Shown here: piece by piece, positions 23,901 through 35,394 of the stretch
Position numbering within the stretch: the stretch's first letter is position 1
Layout: each line of letters starts with the position of its first letter
Assembly (NCBI RefSeq): GCF_040802235.1
Contig: NC_133169.1
Location: forward strand, 41,423,034-41,487,033
Reading direction: 5' to 3'
Source: Manis javanica
Lineage: Eukaryota; Chordata; Mammalia; Pholidota; Manidae
DNA: 64,000 nt
Position numbers and translations under genes: made by a program
The notes under the pieces: generated by a model
What the model was told of the DNA's origin: nothing
The model's input: the letters and a program-made list of their open reading frames with translations, nothing else
Database searches by the model: none

Positions 23901-25955
23901 TAGAGTTTACCTCCAATAGTTATATATGAAGAATAGAGTTAAATGAAAAATATTTTCATATCATAATTTTCTCACATAAGTGAAATAGTGCATCAAAGAA
24001 TTTCAAACTAATTAATACTAGTGAACAATTCACTAACTTGTGTGAGAGAAACAAATAGCTGGAATAGTAAAAAAAAACAAGAAAATGTGTCTACAACTGT
24101 GCTATCTTGCAAATTTTAAGTGGATTTCTTATGTTTGATCTAGAATTTTAGAAAAGGGAAAAGGCTTAGAAATTTTCTACTATCCTCTTGGGATCCATAT
24201 ATCTGAATTGTTAATTATTTATTTGTGGTTTTAAGTATTATATTTTAACCTAAATGAAATCAAGCACCAAAAAGGTAACATTTCCTTTTCTCACTAAAAC
24301 CCCAGCATCAGGAATAGTTTTTAAATGGCTGTGGGTGATCAGTGAAAAAAAACAAATGTGGATAAAGACCTTAGCTTGTCTTTAGTACATATTTACAAGA
24401 GTTTTATTATTTTAGATCTATAAGGAATGTATTTATTTAAGGTGGTTAAGAAACAGTGTAATCCCTTTTAGAGCTAGTTATCTGTATATAATTGAAAGTT
24501 GAGCATTAAGAATAATAGTAGCCTATGGATTATCTTAAAATATTTTTTAATTATGATATATGTACTTGGAACTAAGTGTACACTAATTTCTGGGTATACT
24601 TTCAATTAAAGTATCAGTAAGGTGAGAGTTTTGGTATTATATAGAAGCAACAGGAAAATGGTCAGTATATAATATCATGTACAAAGTTACTTGAATTCCT
24701 GACTTTGGTTGTTAAATATAATGTATGGGCTACACATATCACCAACTTGGAGAACACATGTATTTCCATAGACATTATAGAAAAATTAATGAGTGAAACA
24801 ATGTGGTTAATGATCAAAGATGCTGTAAAGGGGAAAATTTTCTCAGGGCAGAGGAAATAACTCAGTAGATTACCCACAGGCTTGTAATTTGTTAAAGAGA
24901 TGTTTCAGAAATGGCAATTAGATAGTGACAAAATGTGTAATAAGTACAGGTAATATATTTCAATGATTGTAATATAAATGGAAAAAAAAATTAATGAAAA
25001 GAATCAATAGAAAAAGATCAAATCAATTTATAGACAAAGAAACATAAGGTGACAGAAGGCATTGAGACCAAATTTCTATCAGTGCATTTTCATATGGAGA
25101 TATTTAAATATTCTTGTACTATGCAGTCATTCTCTATAGGATCTGTATTAAATTGTTGTTTGGATTCTACTACTTAGAATGGTGATATTAAAATAATAAC
25201 AACTGTCTGTTCACAGAAGAAAGGAAATTGAAACACAGGTGATTGGAAGAATTAATTTAATATAATTTGTTCAGAAAGAAATAATCATATAGAGTTTATG
25301 TTTAGAATGTTTAACTTCCATATTATTGTTATTTGGTAGGTTGATTTCATTGTGTGATTGGTGTCAAAGTTAATTGTAAATTTAGATAGCAATGTAATTG
25401 TAAGTGAAATTGAATTCCTAAATTGAAAATTACATCCAGAATATAAACATGGAGAAATGATTAATTTTGTTACAACCATATGAGATTTAAAAATATTAAC
25501 TCTAGGTTGTATAGGAATGCAGACAAACCATTTACAAAATATATCATTGTAAAATGAGTTTATTTCCTTACGTAAACACATATAATTCCTCTCTATTGAG
25601 GTTAAATTCATATCAAAAAGCGCTTGGTGAAATACCTGTAGTGAAGAACATTTTATTTTTCTCCAATTTTTTTGAGTGATTTTTAAAAAATATTAAATGA
25701 ATATCTTGAGAAATAATACTTCTAAATGAGTAATGAGAGACAAAACGTGCCCATCCCACATATGGATGTCATACTATCATTAAAATTGAGTTTAAGAGCA
25801 GGGAAAGTAGAGCAGTTTTGTGCTCACTTTTGCAGGTCATTTTGAAGCAATTATGGACTCCTGATGAACCACAGATCATATTCTAAAAATCAATGAGTTA
25901 AACCTCAACTGTGTATCAATATCCAAGCTGAACATGATGTCCAACATTTAATAAA
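20936..25955. other. AT-rich intergenic desert
   Basis: Five kilobases without a supported gene. A slightly richer patch lies at 21,010-21,470, with short open frames on both strands and no known motif. The rest, 21.8-25.9 kb, is AT-rich, and I recognise no repeat or RNA gene in it. Confidence 0.45.
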
Positions 25956-25959
25956 CCAT

Positions 25960-26075
25960 TTAAGAACACTTATTAGGCTGAGTATTTAATAATGTAGATA
26001 ATTGTCAAATCACTATGTTGTATAAAAAAACCAGTAAAATATTGTGTATCAACTGTAGTTCAACAAAAGTCATTG
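25960..26075 (+). repeat. L1 3' UTR end fragment
   Basis: 'caaatcactatgttgtata' followed by 'aatattgtgtatcaactgta' and 'gttcaacaaaa' matches the common old L1 3' terminus (gaatcactatgttgtacacc..caataaaa). Confidence 0.55.
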
Positions 26076-26139
26076 AAAATTTAATCTGTTTGAAGACTTT
26101 ATATATATGAACTAATTAAAACTTCAGTAAAATGCTAAG

Positions 26140-26270
26140 CCTCGTGGGCTGGATATTGCTGAGCACCGTAGGAGCACTGCACGTCATAACCCGACAGGGA
26201 GACTCAGCGGTCCTGTCTGCGCTGCGTTCCATGTTAACTACTCAGTAGTGGTGATTGGCTGAGGAGACCA
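26140..26270 (+). promoter_or_regulatory. CpG-rich patch with inverted CCAAT box just upstream of the OR exon
   Basis: About seven CpGs in roughly 90 bp (26,151-26,226), followed by gattggct at 26,252-26,259, an inverted CCAAT/NF-Y-type box. It lies 165-295 bp before the receptor ATG. It could be an alternative promoter or simply a remnant of a repeat; there is no TATA box I can defend. Confidence 0.25.
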
Positions 26271-26391
26271 TGACTAATGATGGACCTTTCCTACACTAGG
26301 GGGACAATTTCGTGAATTAGAAGAAAAACCCCTTCAAGGAAAATATTTATGGTGATGTCCTAAATGGTTTTTAGGAATCGTGTGCTTCACA

Positions 26392-26422
26392 GCTTATTTC
26401 TTTTGTTTTATAGGTCAATCAG
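26392..26422 (+). promoter_or_regulatory. Splice acceptor before the OR coding exon
   Basis: A pyrimidine run (ttatttcttttgtttta) ends in tag at 26,411-26,413, followed by gtcaatcag ending at 26,422. The same gtcaaYcag text precedes the ATG of the 13.2-kb paralogue. Either AG could be used; the exon would start 12 or 21 bases before the ATG. Confidence 0.55.
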
Positions 26423-26434
26423 AATTTCTGGAAA

Positions 26435-27367
26435 ATGGCCAATTCCACCATGGTGACCGAGTTTCTCCTCATGGGCTTTGCTGATAAGCGGCAGCTGAGG
26501 CTCCTGTTGTCTGTGTTATTCCTACTGATGTACTTGGCCACCTTGTTAGGGAATCTCCTCATCGTCTCTGCCACCACTCTGGACCAGAACCTTCACAAGC
26601 CCATGTACTTCTTCCTCAGGAACCTGTCCATCTTAGACATGTGCTACGTTTCTGTCACTATCCCCAATGCCTGTGTCAACTCCCTCACTGACAACAGGGT
26701 CATTTCAGTGACTGGCTGTGCAGCTCAGATCTTCCTGTTTATTTATTGTGCATTTGTGGAGCTTCTCTTCCTCACCATCATGGCCCGTGACCGCTATGTG
26801 GCCATCTGCCAGCCCCTCCGCTACCCCGTCATAATGAACCACCAGTTCTGTGTCTGGACAACACTGGTCTCCCTGCTCAGTGGTCTCATCTATGCAGGTG
26901 TGCACACAGGGAACACATTCCAGCTGTCCTTCTGTCAGTCCAACATGGTCCACCAGTTCTTCTGTGATGTCCCCTCTCTGTTGAGCCTCTCCTGCTCTGA
27001 CACCTTCAACAACTTCTTATTACTTATTGTTTCTGCCATTTTGATTGGTTGTGGGTCTTTTATGTTTATCACTGTGTCATATATTTACATATTTTCCACT
27101 GTGCTGAAGTTTCCAACCAAGGAGAGAGGCAAGGCCTTCTCCACCTGTGTCCCTCACATCCTGGTGGTGTCCGTGTTCCTCAGCTCTAGCAGCTGTGTGT
27201 ACCTAAGGCCTTCAGTGGCCTCTGACATTCTCCAGGGAGTGATTCTTACTGTATGTTATACAATAGTTCCTCCATTCTTGAATCCTATTATCTACAGTCT
27301 TAGAAACACTCAGGTAAAGGAAGCAGTAAGGAAAGTAATATTAAGACAATATTATTCAAGAAATTAA
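26435..27367 (+). CDS. Olfactory receptor, OR14 family, intact
   Basis: A 310-residue class II olfactory receptor with every family signature in place: NST glycosylation site at residues 3-5, GN in TM1, PMYFFL at 56-61, DRYVAIC at 119-125, the three ECL2 cysteines, SY in TM5, KAFSTC before TM6 and NPIIYSLRN in TM7. The start at 26435 is the shared MANSTMV start just downstream of a splice acceptor. Like other ORs it should couple odorant binding to Golf in sensory cilia. Relative to the 13.2-kb paralogue, which lies in opposite orientation, the DRY-to-ECL2 block is about 95% identical by hand count at the DNA level, whereas TM5 is much more different, so ligand specificity may differ. The odorant is unknown. 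OR14 assignment is from motifs, not a search. Confidence 0.93.
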   Translation: MANSTMVTEFLLMGFADKRQLRLLLSVLFLLMYLATLLGNLLIVSATTLDQNLHKPMYFFLRNLSILDMCYVSVTIPNACVNSLTDNRVISVTGCAAQIFLFIYCAFVELLFLTIMARDRYVAICQPLRYPVIMNHQFCVWTTLVSLLSGLIYAGVHTGNTFQLSFCQSNMVHQFFCDVPSLLSLSCSDTFNNFLLLIVSAILIGCGSFMFITVSYIYIFSTVLKFPTKERGKAFSTCVPHILVVSVFLSSSSCVYLRPSVASDILQGVILTVCYTIVPPFLNPIIYSLRNTQVKEAVRKVILRQYYSRN

Positions 27368-27855
27368 TACAGATCCAGTTCAGGTTCATCCCAATGTCAC
27401 TGAGATCCAAACATCTTTAAAATAACTGCTTGTCTAGGTTTTATATATTAGACTGTTTTCTCCAAAACTTCTCTTGATATCTGAGTAAGTAATGTATAAA
27501 ACTCTCATTTTGTGTTTTATATTACTCTTTCCATTTACCCTCCATAAAACAAAGTTTTATAACCAACTCTTTCAATTAATGAATATCATTGAAGATATTT
27601 GATGAGACTTATTTAAAGTTATATGTATTTAAGATTCATCAAATATTAACAATATCAATAATGCCTCAAAAGAATACTTAAGAAATCAAATATGGAGATA
27701 ACTTTATTATTTAATTTAATTTATTTAATGAAATGTAAAATGGATCTATAAATAATATGCTACCTAATTATAGAAATTTATGTATGTGGAAATTTTAAAG
27801 AATTCTATCCAAAATTAATAGAGTCTATGATATACATGGAGAAAAATTAATATGT
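27368..27855. other. Intergenic 3' of the receptor
   Basis: AT-rich, no gene or clear repeat seen. Confidence 0.4.
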
Positions 27856-29370
27856 ATATTTTCATCCTACATCCATATTGTCTCAGCATTAGGATGCAAA
27901 GCCACGGCCCTCCACTTTGGGGGCTGCCCATGACTGGAGCCATCTGTATACCAAGCATCTTCAGGTATAGAGGATTTTCCTCCTCATTTGGCCAAACAGC
28001 CATGATGGCTGCTTTCAGCCAATCCAGAAGCATCTTGGTTCCCTGAGGTGTGAAGGGCACTTTGCAACCACTGCTGGAGGGAATGGTGAATTGTTAAGGA
28101 AGCCAATCTACCCATTTCAGAACCCAACATCTTTTCACCCCTATATCCCAAAGGCACAAAAATCATGTAGGCAGAGATTCCAATGGCTTGTGCCAATACT
28201 GGATGCTCACGTCCACCAGCTCATCATGGGTATGGGTATAGAGCATAGAGTGCTCCACAATGTGGGGAGGAGGTGGCGCCTCCCCTAAGGAGCCCGTGGT
28301 TGTTGCATTTTTATTTTCTTAATCACAACTAGGTGGTCTTTTAACATGGGAAAGGCTGGTGCCTCAGGCAGTGGCCTCAGCAAGAGATCAGCCCTCGCCT
28401 CCAACCCCTCATCCTCTCCTGACATGCCCTCTACCATCTGCAGGGCTGAAGGCACTGTTCTTTCCTCCTCCTTCCCCATGGCCTCCTGCAATGTGGATTC
28501 TTCTGATGTCCTTGCTACTAACGTATCTTCCAGGAGTGTGATCTATGTTCTCAACTACTGTCTCTCTTTGTTAAGGGCATCCCATAGGTCATCATCCAGC
28601 TACTCCAAGTGATGCTGAAGTGTGTCTCTTTCCTGCCAAAGTCTCTCTCTCTCCTCAGTAACACTTTCCACTATCTCAAGGAAAAGAGATAATCCCAGCT
28701 TCCACATGGACACTCATGGCCTCTAAGCATCTTTCTGTCTTGTGGAAGGCTAATTCCACAGCTTCTGGTGTCTCCAACCTTCCCCAGTTCTGGGGAAGGC
28801 CCACCCTTCTTGGAGGTACTTTACCTAGACCAGTTCCCCACAAGGGGCTCCCCAAGTAACATCTCCATGGATTGGGCATTCCCAGGTGAAGCTACACCCT
28901 CCACCACTGCTGGAAAGAAGGGTTATTTATTATCCTCCTCCACAGCAGCCACTGGGGCCTCCCCCTCATCTCTAGGGGCAGCCTGCCCAAGCAGCATACC
29001 CATGAAGACAGATTTCACTTTTACAGATCCTGCCGACTATGCCAGATGTAACTCTGGGTGGAAGCTATGTTCAGCCAGGGGAAAATTACCTTTGAAGCTG
29101 AAATGTCAAAGGGAGAGGTAAAGTGGGAGAAACCCATTTATTGCCTATAAGCAGTTGTCTACTTCTCACCCATGTCTTTTACAACCAGGCTACAAAAAGA
29201 ACCCACCAAATCTCTCCTGTTCAGGAGCATGCTGGATCTCCATCCCCCTTGTAACCACTGGTTGATATAGAGATGGACTATTCATCTGCATCCCTTGGAA
29301 ATACCTACTGATATATGCAGATGCACTAAGGCCAGGTGAGAGATTCTGGAAATATTGCAATTTACCCACA
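27856..29370 (-). mobile_element. Internally deleted ERV copy (same family as 41.9-46.5 kb)
   Basis: Minus-strand fossil of the family represented at 41.9-46.5 kb. The part at 27,856-28,010 parallels a pol (RNase H-side) segment near 44.05-44.18 kb. The part from about 28,250 to 29,070 parallels the gag-side region at 45.3-46.1 kb, and 29,075-29,370 parallels the LTR, ending in tttacccaca. The element is broken, with most of pol absent and no second LTR found. It looks old; LTR sequence differs from the other copies at many places. Confidence 0.65.
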
Positions 29371-29629
29371 TAGTGACACCCAAATTATGTAAATAGCATG
29401 AGATCTCATTTCCTACTGTTGGAAGCCAATTTATATGTTCTTTAAATTTTTACATAGGGACGGTAGGCACAGAAAATGTCTGTCAACACACTAGTGCCAT
29501 CAAATTTAGTCAGGAAATAACTTACAGCATTTCTATTGTCCAGTCACTTTGGAGCAAAGGGTGTTTTGTGAGTTTATGCAAAGAAACAGACTGTTAGGTT
29601 TTCGAAAAATTGTTGTCAGATATCTATAA

Positions 29630-30135
29630 CATAAAATTTACAGTCAACCATTATTGTGTACAGTTTAGTACTGTTACTTAGATTCACTTTAGTATGCAAC
29701 CAATATCCAGAACTCAAGCATGTTGTAAAACTGAAATTCTATATACCCACTAAACCACTTCTCTCCATTTCCATCTGCTCTCTATACCTGACAACAAGCA
29801 TTCCAATTTTTTCTGTGAATTTGAATACTCTATGTATACCTCATATAAACAGAATCACCTAAGTGATCTGCCTTTTTATGGCTGCTTTATTTCACTTAAA
29901 AATATGGTTCTCAAGGATCATGCATGTTGTAGGATGTGTTAGAGTTCATTTTTAAGGCTGAATAATATTCTGTTTTATGTACATTTTTCTGACTCATTGT
30001 TCTCTCAGTGGACACACAGCTTAGTTCTACCTTTTGGTTGTTTCTTTGTTTTAATTAATTGTGTTGTAAAAATATGGACTATACAGTTTATATTGGATGG
30101 ACTTGATTGAGCATTTCTATGTAACTGAAGACTTT
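29630..30135 (-). repeat. Old L1 3' UTR/ORF2-end fragment
   Basis: Text such as 'catataaacagaatcacct', 'tttcacttaaaaatatggtt', 'ggctgaataatattctg' is the reverse complement of the old L1 3' region. Strongly diverged and 5'-truncated. Confidence 0.65.
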
Positions 30136-30559
30136 TTGCACCAAGGGAAATTCATAAATTTTTTATCAAGTTATTATTGAATGATTTAACTTTATAGCAA
30201 TCTGTTCATCCTTGATAGTGGATCTGAATCACAGGATAGGAAATTAGAAGGATAATTCTCAGTATGTCTCCTAGAAGAAAAAAATATTTAATTTTACTCA
30301 GGAGGAAAGTTTTAGGTACCATTGTTACAGAAATTTAGGGAGAAGACAAAATTTGGCAATTGCTAGGGGTGTGGTTTTGACAGTGTATATGATCTACATT
30401 TATTCTTTAACACTTATTTGGATATATGTTTATATCAATTCAGTACACATAAGCAAATTTTTATATATGTAGCTGCTCTCCCCATTTGTCTTTGTTCAAT
30501 AGCTGGCATTGACGGAAAGGAGAATTGTTTGATTAAATGCAACTTATGTGGGGCACAAT

Positions 30560-30840
30560 GAAAATGTAGAAATAAAACAAGCAGTAGACTCATAAACACT
30601 AAGAAGTGACTGGTGGTTATCATGGGAGAGGGGTTGAGGTGGATGGGTGGCATTCATAGAGGTGATAAAGAGACACAAAATCTCAATCATAAGTTGTCAT
30701 GGGGATGGTAGTTTTGAATACCTAACTTCCCATGTTGACAGTAGCTACAGTAGTTGGGGTGAGGATTTAATATTTTATATAACTGTTGAATACTCAGATT
30801 ATATAAAAATTTCTTAAATGTCAACATTAAAATCTCAAAC
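30560..30840 (+). repeat. L1 3' UTR fragment
   Basis: 'gactggtggttatcatggga' then 'gaggggttgaggtggatggg' resembles the start of an old L1 3' UTR in plus orientation (gtggttaccagaggg..). Confidence 0.5.
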
Positions 30841-32255
30841 AACTCTATCAAAAAATGGAAAGATCTTGATCAAATGTTTAATTTAATCTAATAGGAATGA
30901 CTATTACCTAGAATCACAAGAAAACTATGTTCAACAGCATTAATGTTAAATTATCCAAATAAATATAATAATATACCTTGGCACATGCAGTGGATTGGCT
31001 CATATAAATTATGACAATATCAAATGCAAAAGAAAATTTAGCACAATGATATTTTGGGTTACATGTAATTTTGCTTGTTTCTAATAAATGTATACACATA
31101 GCCACAATATGCTCAGGAATTTGATTCCTGGGCTTTTACCTTAGAGAAGCAGTAATGTATGATCTCATAAAAATAGTAAAGTTTATAGCAGCTTTATGTA
31201 TGTCCATTAAGAAGTAGCAATTCAAATGTCTTCAACATGTAAGCAAATTGTAGTACAGCCACAGGATGGAATGCAAAGCAGGATTTAAAAGAAACAGAAA
31301 GCAATGTGTTGGCTGAATCTCAAAGATACTGGCTAGGCAGAATAAAGAGCCAGTATCAAAAGGAGACAGAGTATATTATTCCATTCCTATGACATTCTTG
31401 GAAGAAGCAGATTAGTGTTTTTAAAGGGTATAGGTGAAGGGAGATTGTGAACATAACTTAAGGGATGTGAAGTTTGGGAATTGTTACTATTGTCTGTTCT
31501 GAATATTTATGGTGACAAATCTACATTTGTGTGAAAATTCATAAACTGTATAACAAAAGGAGTGAAATCTATGCATAATAATTTTTGAAAAATGAAAATT
31601 ATAAAAGAAGAAAAGTCCTCCATAAATAATCTCAAAATAGACCTAAAGATATTACATAAAAGGAAAAATTTAAACCCAAGCAAGCAGAAGTAAGTAATAA
31701 ATATAAATGTAAAAATTAATTACATAGAAAATAGAAATACAGTAGAGAAAATTTAATGAAACCAAAATTGCTACTTTGAAATATTAGCAACATTGAAAAC
31801 TCTTGAACCAAATAGGGGAAAAAAAAGACACAAATTATCATATCTGAAATTAGAAAAGTGATATCGTAGTCTATAAAATTTTAAAGGATAATATAGAATA
31901 TTATGAAGTTTATGCCCACATTGAAAGCTTTGCAACATTGAGATCTTCACTGTAATAGATTCATCCTTGAAAGACTCAAGCTTCAAAACGCCACTTAAGA
32001 ACAGATGTATAGTGAAAAGATCTTACGATTCTCGTTTGTTTGTAGATAAAAAACACATTCACACAAAGTATCCAGATCTCATCAACTTCACTAGTTAAGT
32101 CCACCAAACATTAAGAAGTAAATATATACTACCAAACTCTATACAAACCTAATTGAAGAAGAATATTTTCCAAACCATTTTATAAGGCCAACATTACCCC
32201 TATAGTGAAAAAAGATAAAGCTAATACAATAACAGAAACTATGGACCAGTATCCT
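30841..32255 (+). repeat. Old L1 ORF2 fragments
   Basis: 30,841-31,560 follows the 3' end of ORF2 ('tttatagcagctttatgta', 'tgtccattaagaagtagc', 'acaggatggaatgcaaagc'). 31,560-32,255 follows an upstream ORF2 segment ('gacacaaattatcatatctg', 'tatagtgaaaaaagataaag'). At least two fragments, or one rearranged element, all plus-strand and heavily decayed. It ends abruptly at the LTR-like block at 32,256. Confidence 0.6.
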
Positions 32256-32790
32256 ATGCAATGAGGTGCTCAAAAAACCCATGAGAAGAGCAAACCCCTC
32301 TCTCTTGCGACCTGCCTGTCCATCGGAGAGCCCCCGTGTCTGGGGGACCAGAACTCCACCGCGTGCCACCGAAACAGGCCCCGAGCTCCACGAGGATAGA
32401 AGCTCCTTTATTTGGGACCCTCCCTATGTCTCTCCATCTGGCTGTTAACCTGCATCCTTTAAGGAATCCTTATTAGACTGGTACATGCAAGTGTTTCTCT
32501 GAGTTGTGTGAGAAGCTCTAGAAAGTCAATTGAGCCTAAGGGGGAGGCCGTGGGAACCTCCAAAATGTAGCTTGTAGGTCAGAAGCACAGGTAAGTGCCT
32601 GGGGCTTGTGACCTGCGTGTGGAGTGGGGGGTGTAGTGGAGTCCTGCAGCACGGAGCCTCTATCCTGGGGAATCAGGAGCTGTCTCTGGGCCGAAAGCAT
32701 CAGAATAGAGTTCTGAGACACCCTGCTTGTGTTCAAAATTGCTTGGTGATGTTTTGGGGAAGGTCCCCCGCCCATCCACCACCTGACACA
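32256..32790 (+). mobile_element. Probable LTR fossil
   Basis: A GC-richer block that abruptly interrupts L1 sequence. It carries U3/R/U5-like text, including 'ccttattagactggtacatg' (a degenerate AATAAA region) followed by 'tctgagttgtgtgagaagc' and 'agaagcacaggtaagtgcc', which I associate with a widespread mammalian LTR. The family is not named with confidence. It is non-coding and old. A short CA microsatellite follows. Confidence 0.4.
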
Positions 32791-33049
32791 CACACATACA
32801 CACACACCTTGAAATCACGTCTGGGAGCCCCAAAGGAGTTCCTCGAGGAACACATGATCTCATGTTATTTTCATATAACAATATCGCTATTTTTATTTCT
32901 GTAAGTGCTATTTGGGTTGTTTATACTCTTCATGTCACTAACCTAACTTTATGAGCTTAGGACAAATAAACACAGTAACAATTTCAGTTGTTTTCTAACA
33001 TGAGCTTCTGGCTTAGATCTGTTTTTCTGCTTTATACTAACCATGTTTT

Positions 33050-33710
33050 GAATTTTTCTCCTTGTTTGAGTGCCTGATAATTGTTGATTGGGTGCCATAT
33101 ATTGTGAATTTAACCATTTTAGTGTTATTTTCTATTCCACTAAAGATACCTGGCATTGTTCAAGTGCACAATTTAACCATTCAGAATCCCTTTATTGCCT
33201 TCCTGTCATCCCTTGAGGTTTATGAGGAGGACTGGAAGAGGGTTATCCTGATGCAAATGTCTTCTGAACAGTCTACCCAGTGTCCTCCGAATGACAAGGT
33301 TTTCCATGTCAGCTGTCAGGCGCAGGCACAGTTCCCAGCCCATGTGAGCACCTGGCACTCTTTGCTCTAACGGGGTCAGTAGCCCTTCTACTGGCCTTTG
33401 GCAGCACCCCCACCCCCCCACCCCCCGTGCATGTGCAGATTTCCAGCCTTATTCCCTGTAGACCACTACTACCTGGGATTCTGAAACATATCCAGCTTGA
33501 GCTGCTCAGAATACAGCTTCCACCTCACCGAGTCATGATTTCAATGGATTTCATCAAGATACCACTTCCCCCAAGGTTCTCCCAGGGGCCCAGGTTGCTC
33601 ACGCCGTCAGTATGGGCAACTGTGGGCTTGACTCACTTGCTTGAAGTCTTTCGATGATTTTTGTCCTTTGTTGCACAGTGTCAGTGTCTTGAAAATTGTT
33701 TTAAATATAT
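33050..33710 (-). repeat. Old L1 5' region (probable)
   Basis: The text near 33,068-33,125 ('gataattgttgattgggtg', 'ccatatattgtgaattt') is the reverse of an ancient L1M 5' UTR/ORF1-upstream region, similar to the 11.06-12.1 kb copy. The poly-C run at 33,407-33,427 is incidental. Confidence 0.45.
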
Positions 33711-33749
33711 TTTGACTGGCGTTTCCTGGTTGTTTGAAAGGTGGCTCTG

Positions 33750-34700
33750 ATAACACGGTAAGTGTCATCTGCTGGTATTGACGCCCTGTGTCAGCCCCTC
33801 CCCTAAGTAGCAGTCCCTGAACTTACTGAGTTACTTGTAACAGTTGAAACCCAGCATAAGCGATTGGACGGCACATCAACGTGAAGGATTAACCAAACAC
33901 AGGAGCCATGCGGGGCACTCCTCCTGTTCTGGCACCGGCCAGCCCGATGGAAGCCCGATGCTGGGTCTTGAGGAAAAGCCCACAGATCCCCATGGCCAAT
34001 CCAGGGGCCTGTTGTGCAGTTATGCTCGTGAACTCACATGCACACTCTCTCTCCGCCACTAGAAGCTTTGAATGAGGAGGCAGCCAGTAGCCTGACTACA
34101 ATCTAGTGGGAAATCTTGAGGCAGAATCACTCAGAGAAGCTGCTCCTGGTTTTCTGATCTACATAAATAATGAGATAATAAATATTTATTTGAAACCATA
34201 AAGTTCTGGGGCTACTTTTTAGGCATCCATTTATATTCAGTAAAGGTTTTGGTACCTGGAAGTGGGACAATGTCCTAAGAACAAAAACTAAGCAGGAAAG
34301 TCTTTGAACTCAGACAGAAGGCTTGGAGAAGCAGGAGTTAAAGTGCCAAGTGCCTGATGAAACCATTAACAGAAATGCTGTGGAGTCGGAAAAAACTGTC
34401 ACTTAGGGCTTAAAGGGAAGTGGAAATTGAAGTGCAACCTTTATTATGTAGTGTCAGAAAGTTTCGTAACACTGTTTTATGCAGAATGTGGAAAATATCA
34501 AACATAATGAAGAAAATGTCTATACTGTGTTAAAAACACAGCCTAATTTGTTCTTGCTTGCTTTTAATAAAAAACAAGACAAAATGGGTAAAATGAGGAA
34601 GGAGTATTAAACAAGCTGAAGGTAGCATTTGATATTTTTCAATACACTCAGCCGTCACAGGTGTAAAATAAGGCTAACAATAAGAAACAGCTTCTGAGGA
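33750..34700 (+). mobile_element. ERVL-MaLR (MLT1-like) LTR with internal start
   Basis: The LTR end is signalled by 'gataataaatatttatttg' and 'accataaagttctggggct', and the internal start by 'ttttggtacctggaagtgg' at about 34,247-34,265. Downstream 'cagaaagtttcgtaacactg' matches MaLR internal sequence. Ancient, non-coding and broken. Confidence 0.65.
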
Positions 34701-35157
34701 AAGAAGTAAACCAGAGCCCTGCAAGGAGTCCTGCTCATCTAGAACCTCGGGAAAGACAGGCTTCGGCCCCACTGGAAAGGACAGCTACTGGGCCTGCTAA
34801 ACTGTGCAGTAAGAAAACCCAGAGGTGGTTCCTTAGATCCATCCTTTGCAATTCAATATAAGCCATCCTTGAATAAAATCAGAAAGTTGTCCTTGCTATA
34901 GGACTCAAACTGAACATTATTAATTAAGAAAAATCCTTCAAAAGAAGTCAGTTTCCAAACAATACGTTCAGAAATGCTAGATGACTAAATAAGGTGGAAT
35001 CCTTTTTCAAGCAGTAACTGAACAAAATACAGGTAATAGCAGCTACAGACCTTCATGCTGCAAACTCAGTCCTCTTGGTCTTTATTTCTTTAGCTATTTT
35101 CTTCCTTCTCTGTTAAGATTCTGAATCCCTTACAGTCACTTGTTACACCTTAACTGT

Positions 35158-35394
35158 GACACTCATAAGGACCCTCACCCTCATATTAGTCTCAGCATAA
35201 TTATTTTCTCCTTGATTCTTATCCATCTGTCTTATCGACACTCATAAGGACCCTCACCCTCATATTAGTCTCAGCATAATTATTTTCTCCTTGATTCTTA
35301 TCCATCTGTCTTATCGACACTCATAAGGACCCTCACCCTCATATTAGTCTCAGCATAATTATTTTCTCCTTGATTCTTATCCATCTGTCTTATC
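35158..35394. repeat. Tandem repeat, three identical 79-bp units
   Basis: Units at 35158-35236, 35237-35315 and 35316-35394 are identical by eye. Each begins gacactcataagg and ends ccatctgtcttatc. No family is recognised and there is no coding frame through it. Perfect identity implies a very recent expansion, recent homogenisation or an assembly error. Confidence 0.95.

Noticed and set aside
35158-35394. CRISPR array
   Set aside because: The units are contiguous and identical with no variable spacers, and the genome is mammalian; it is a plain tandem repeat.
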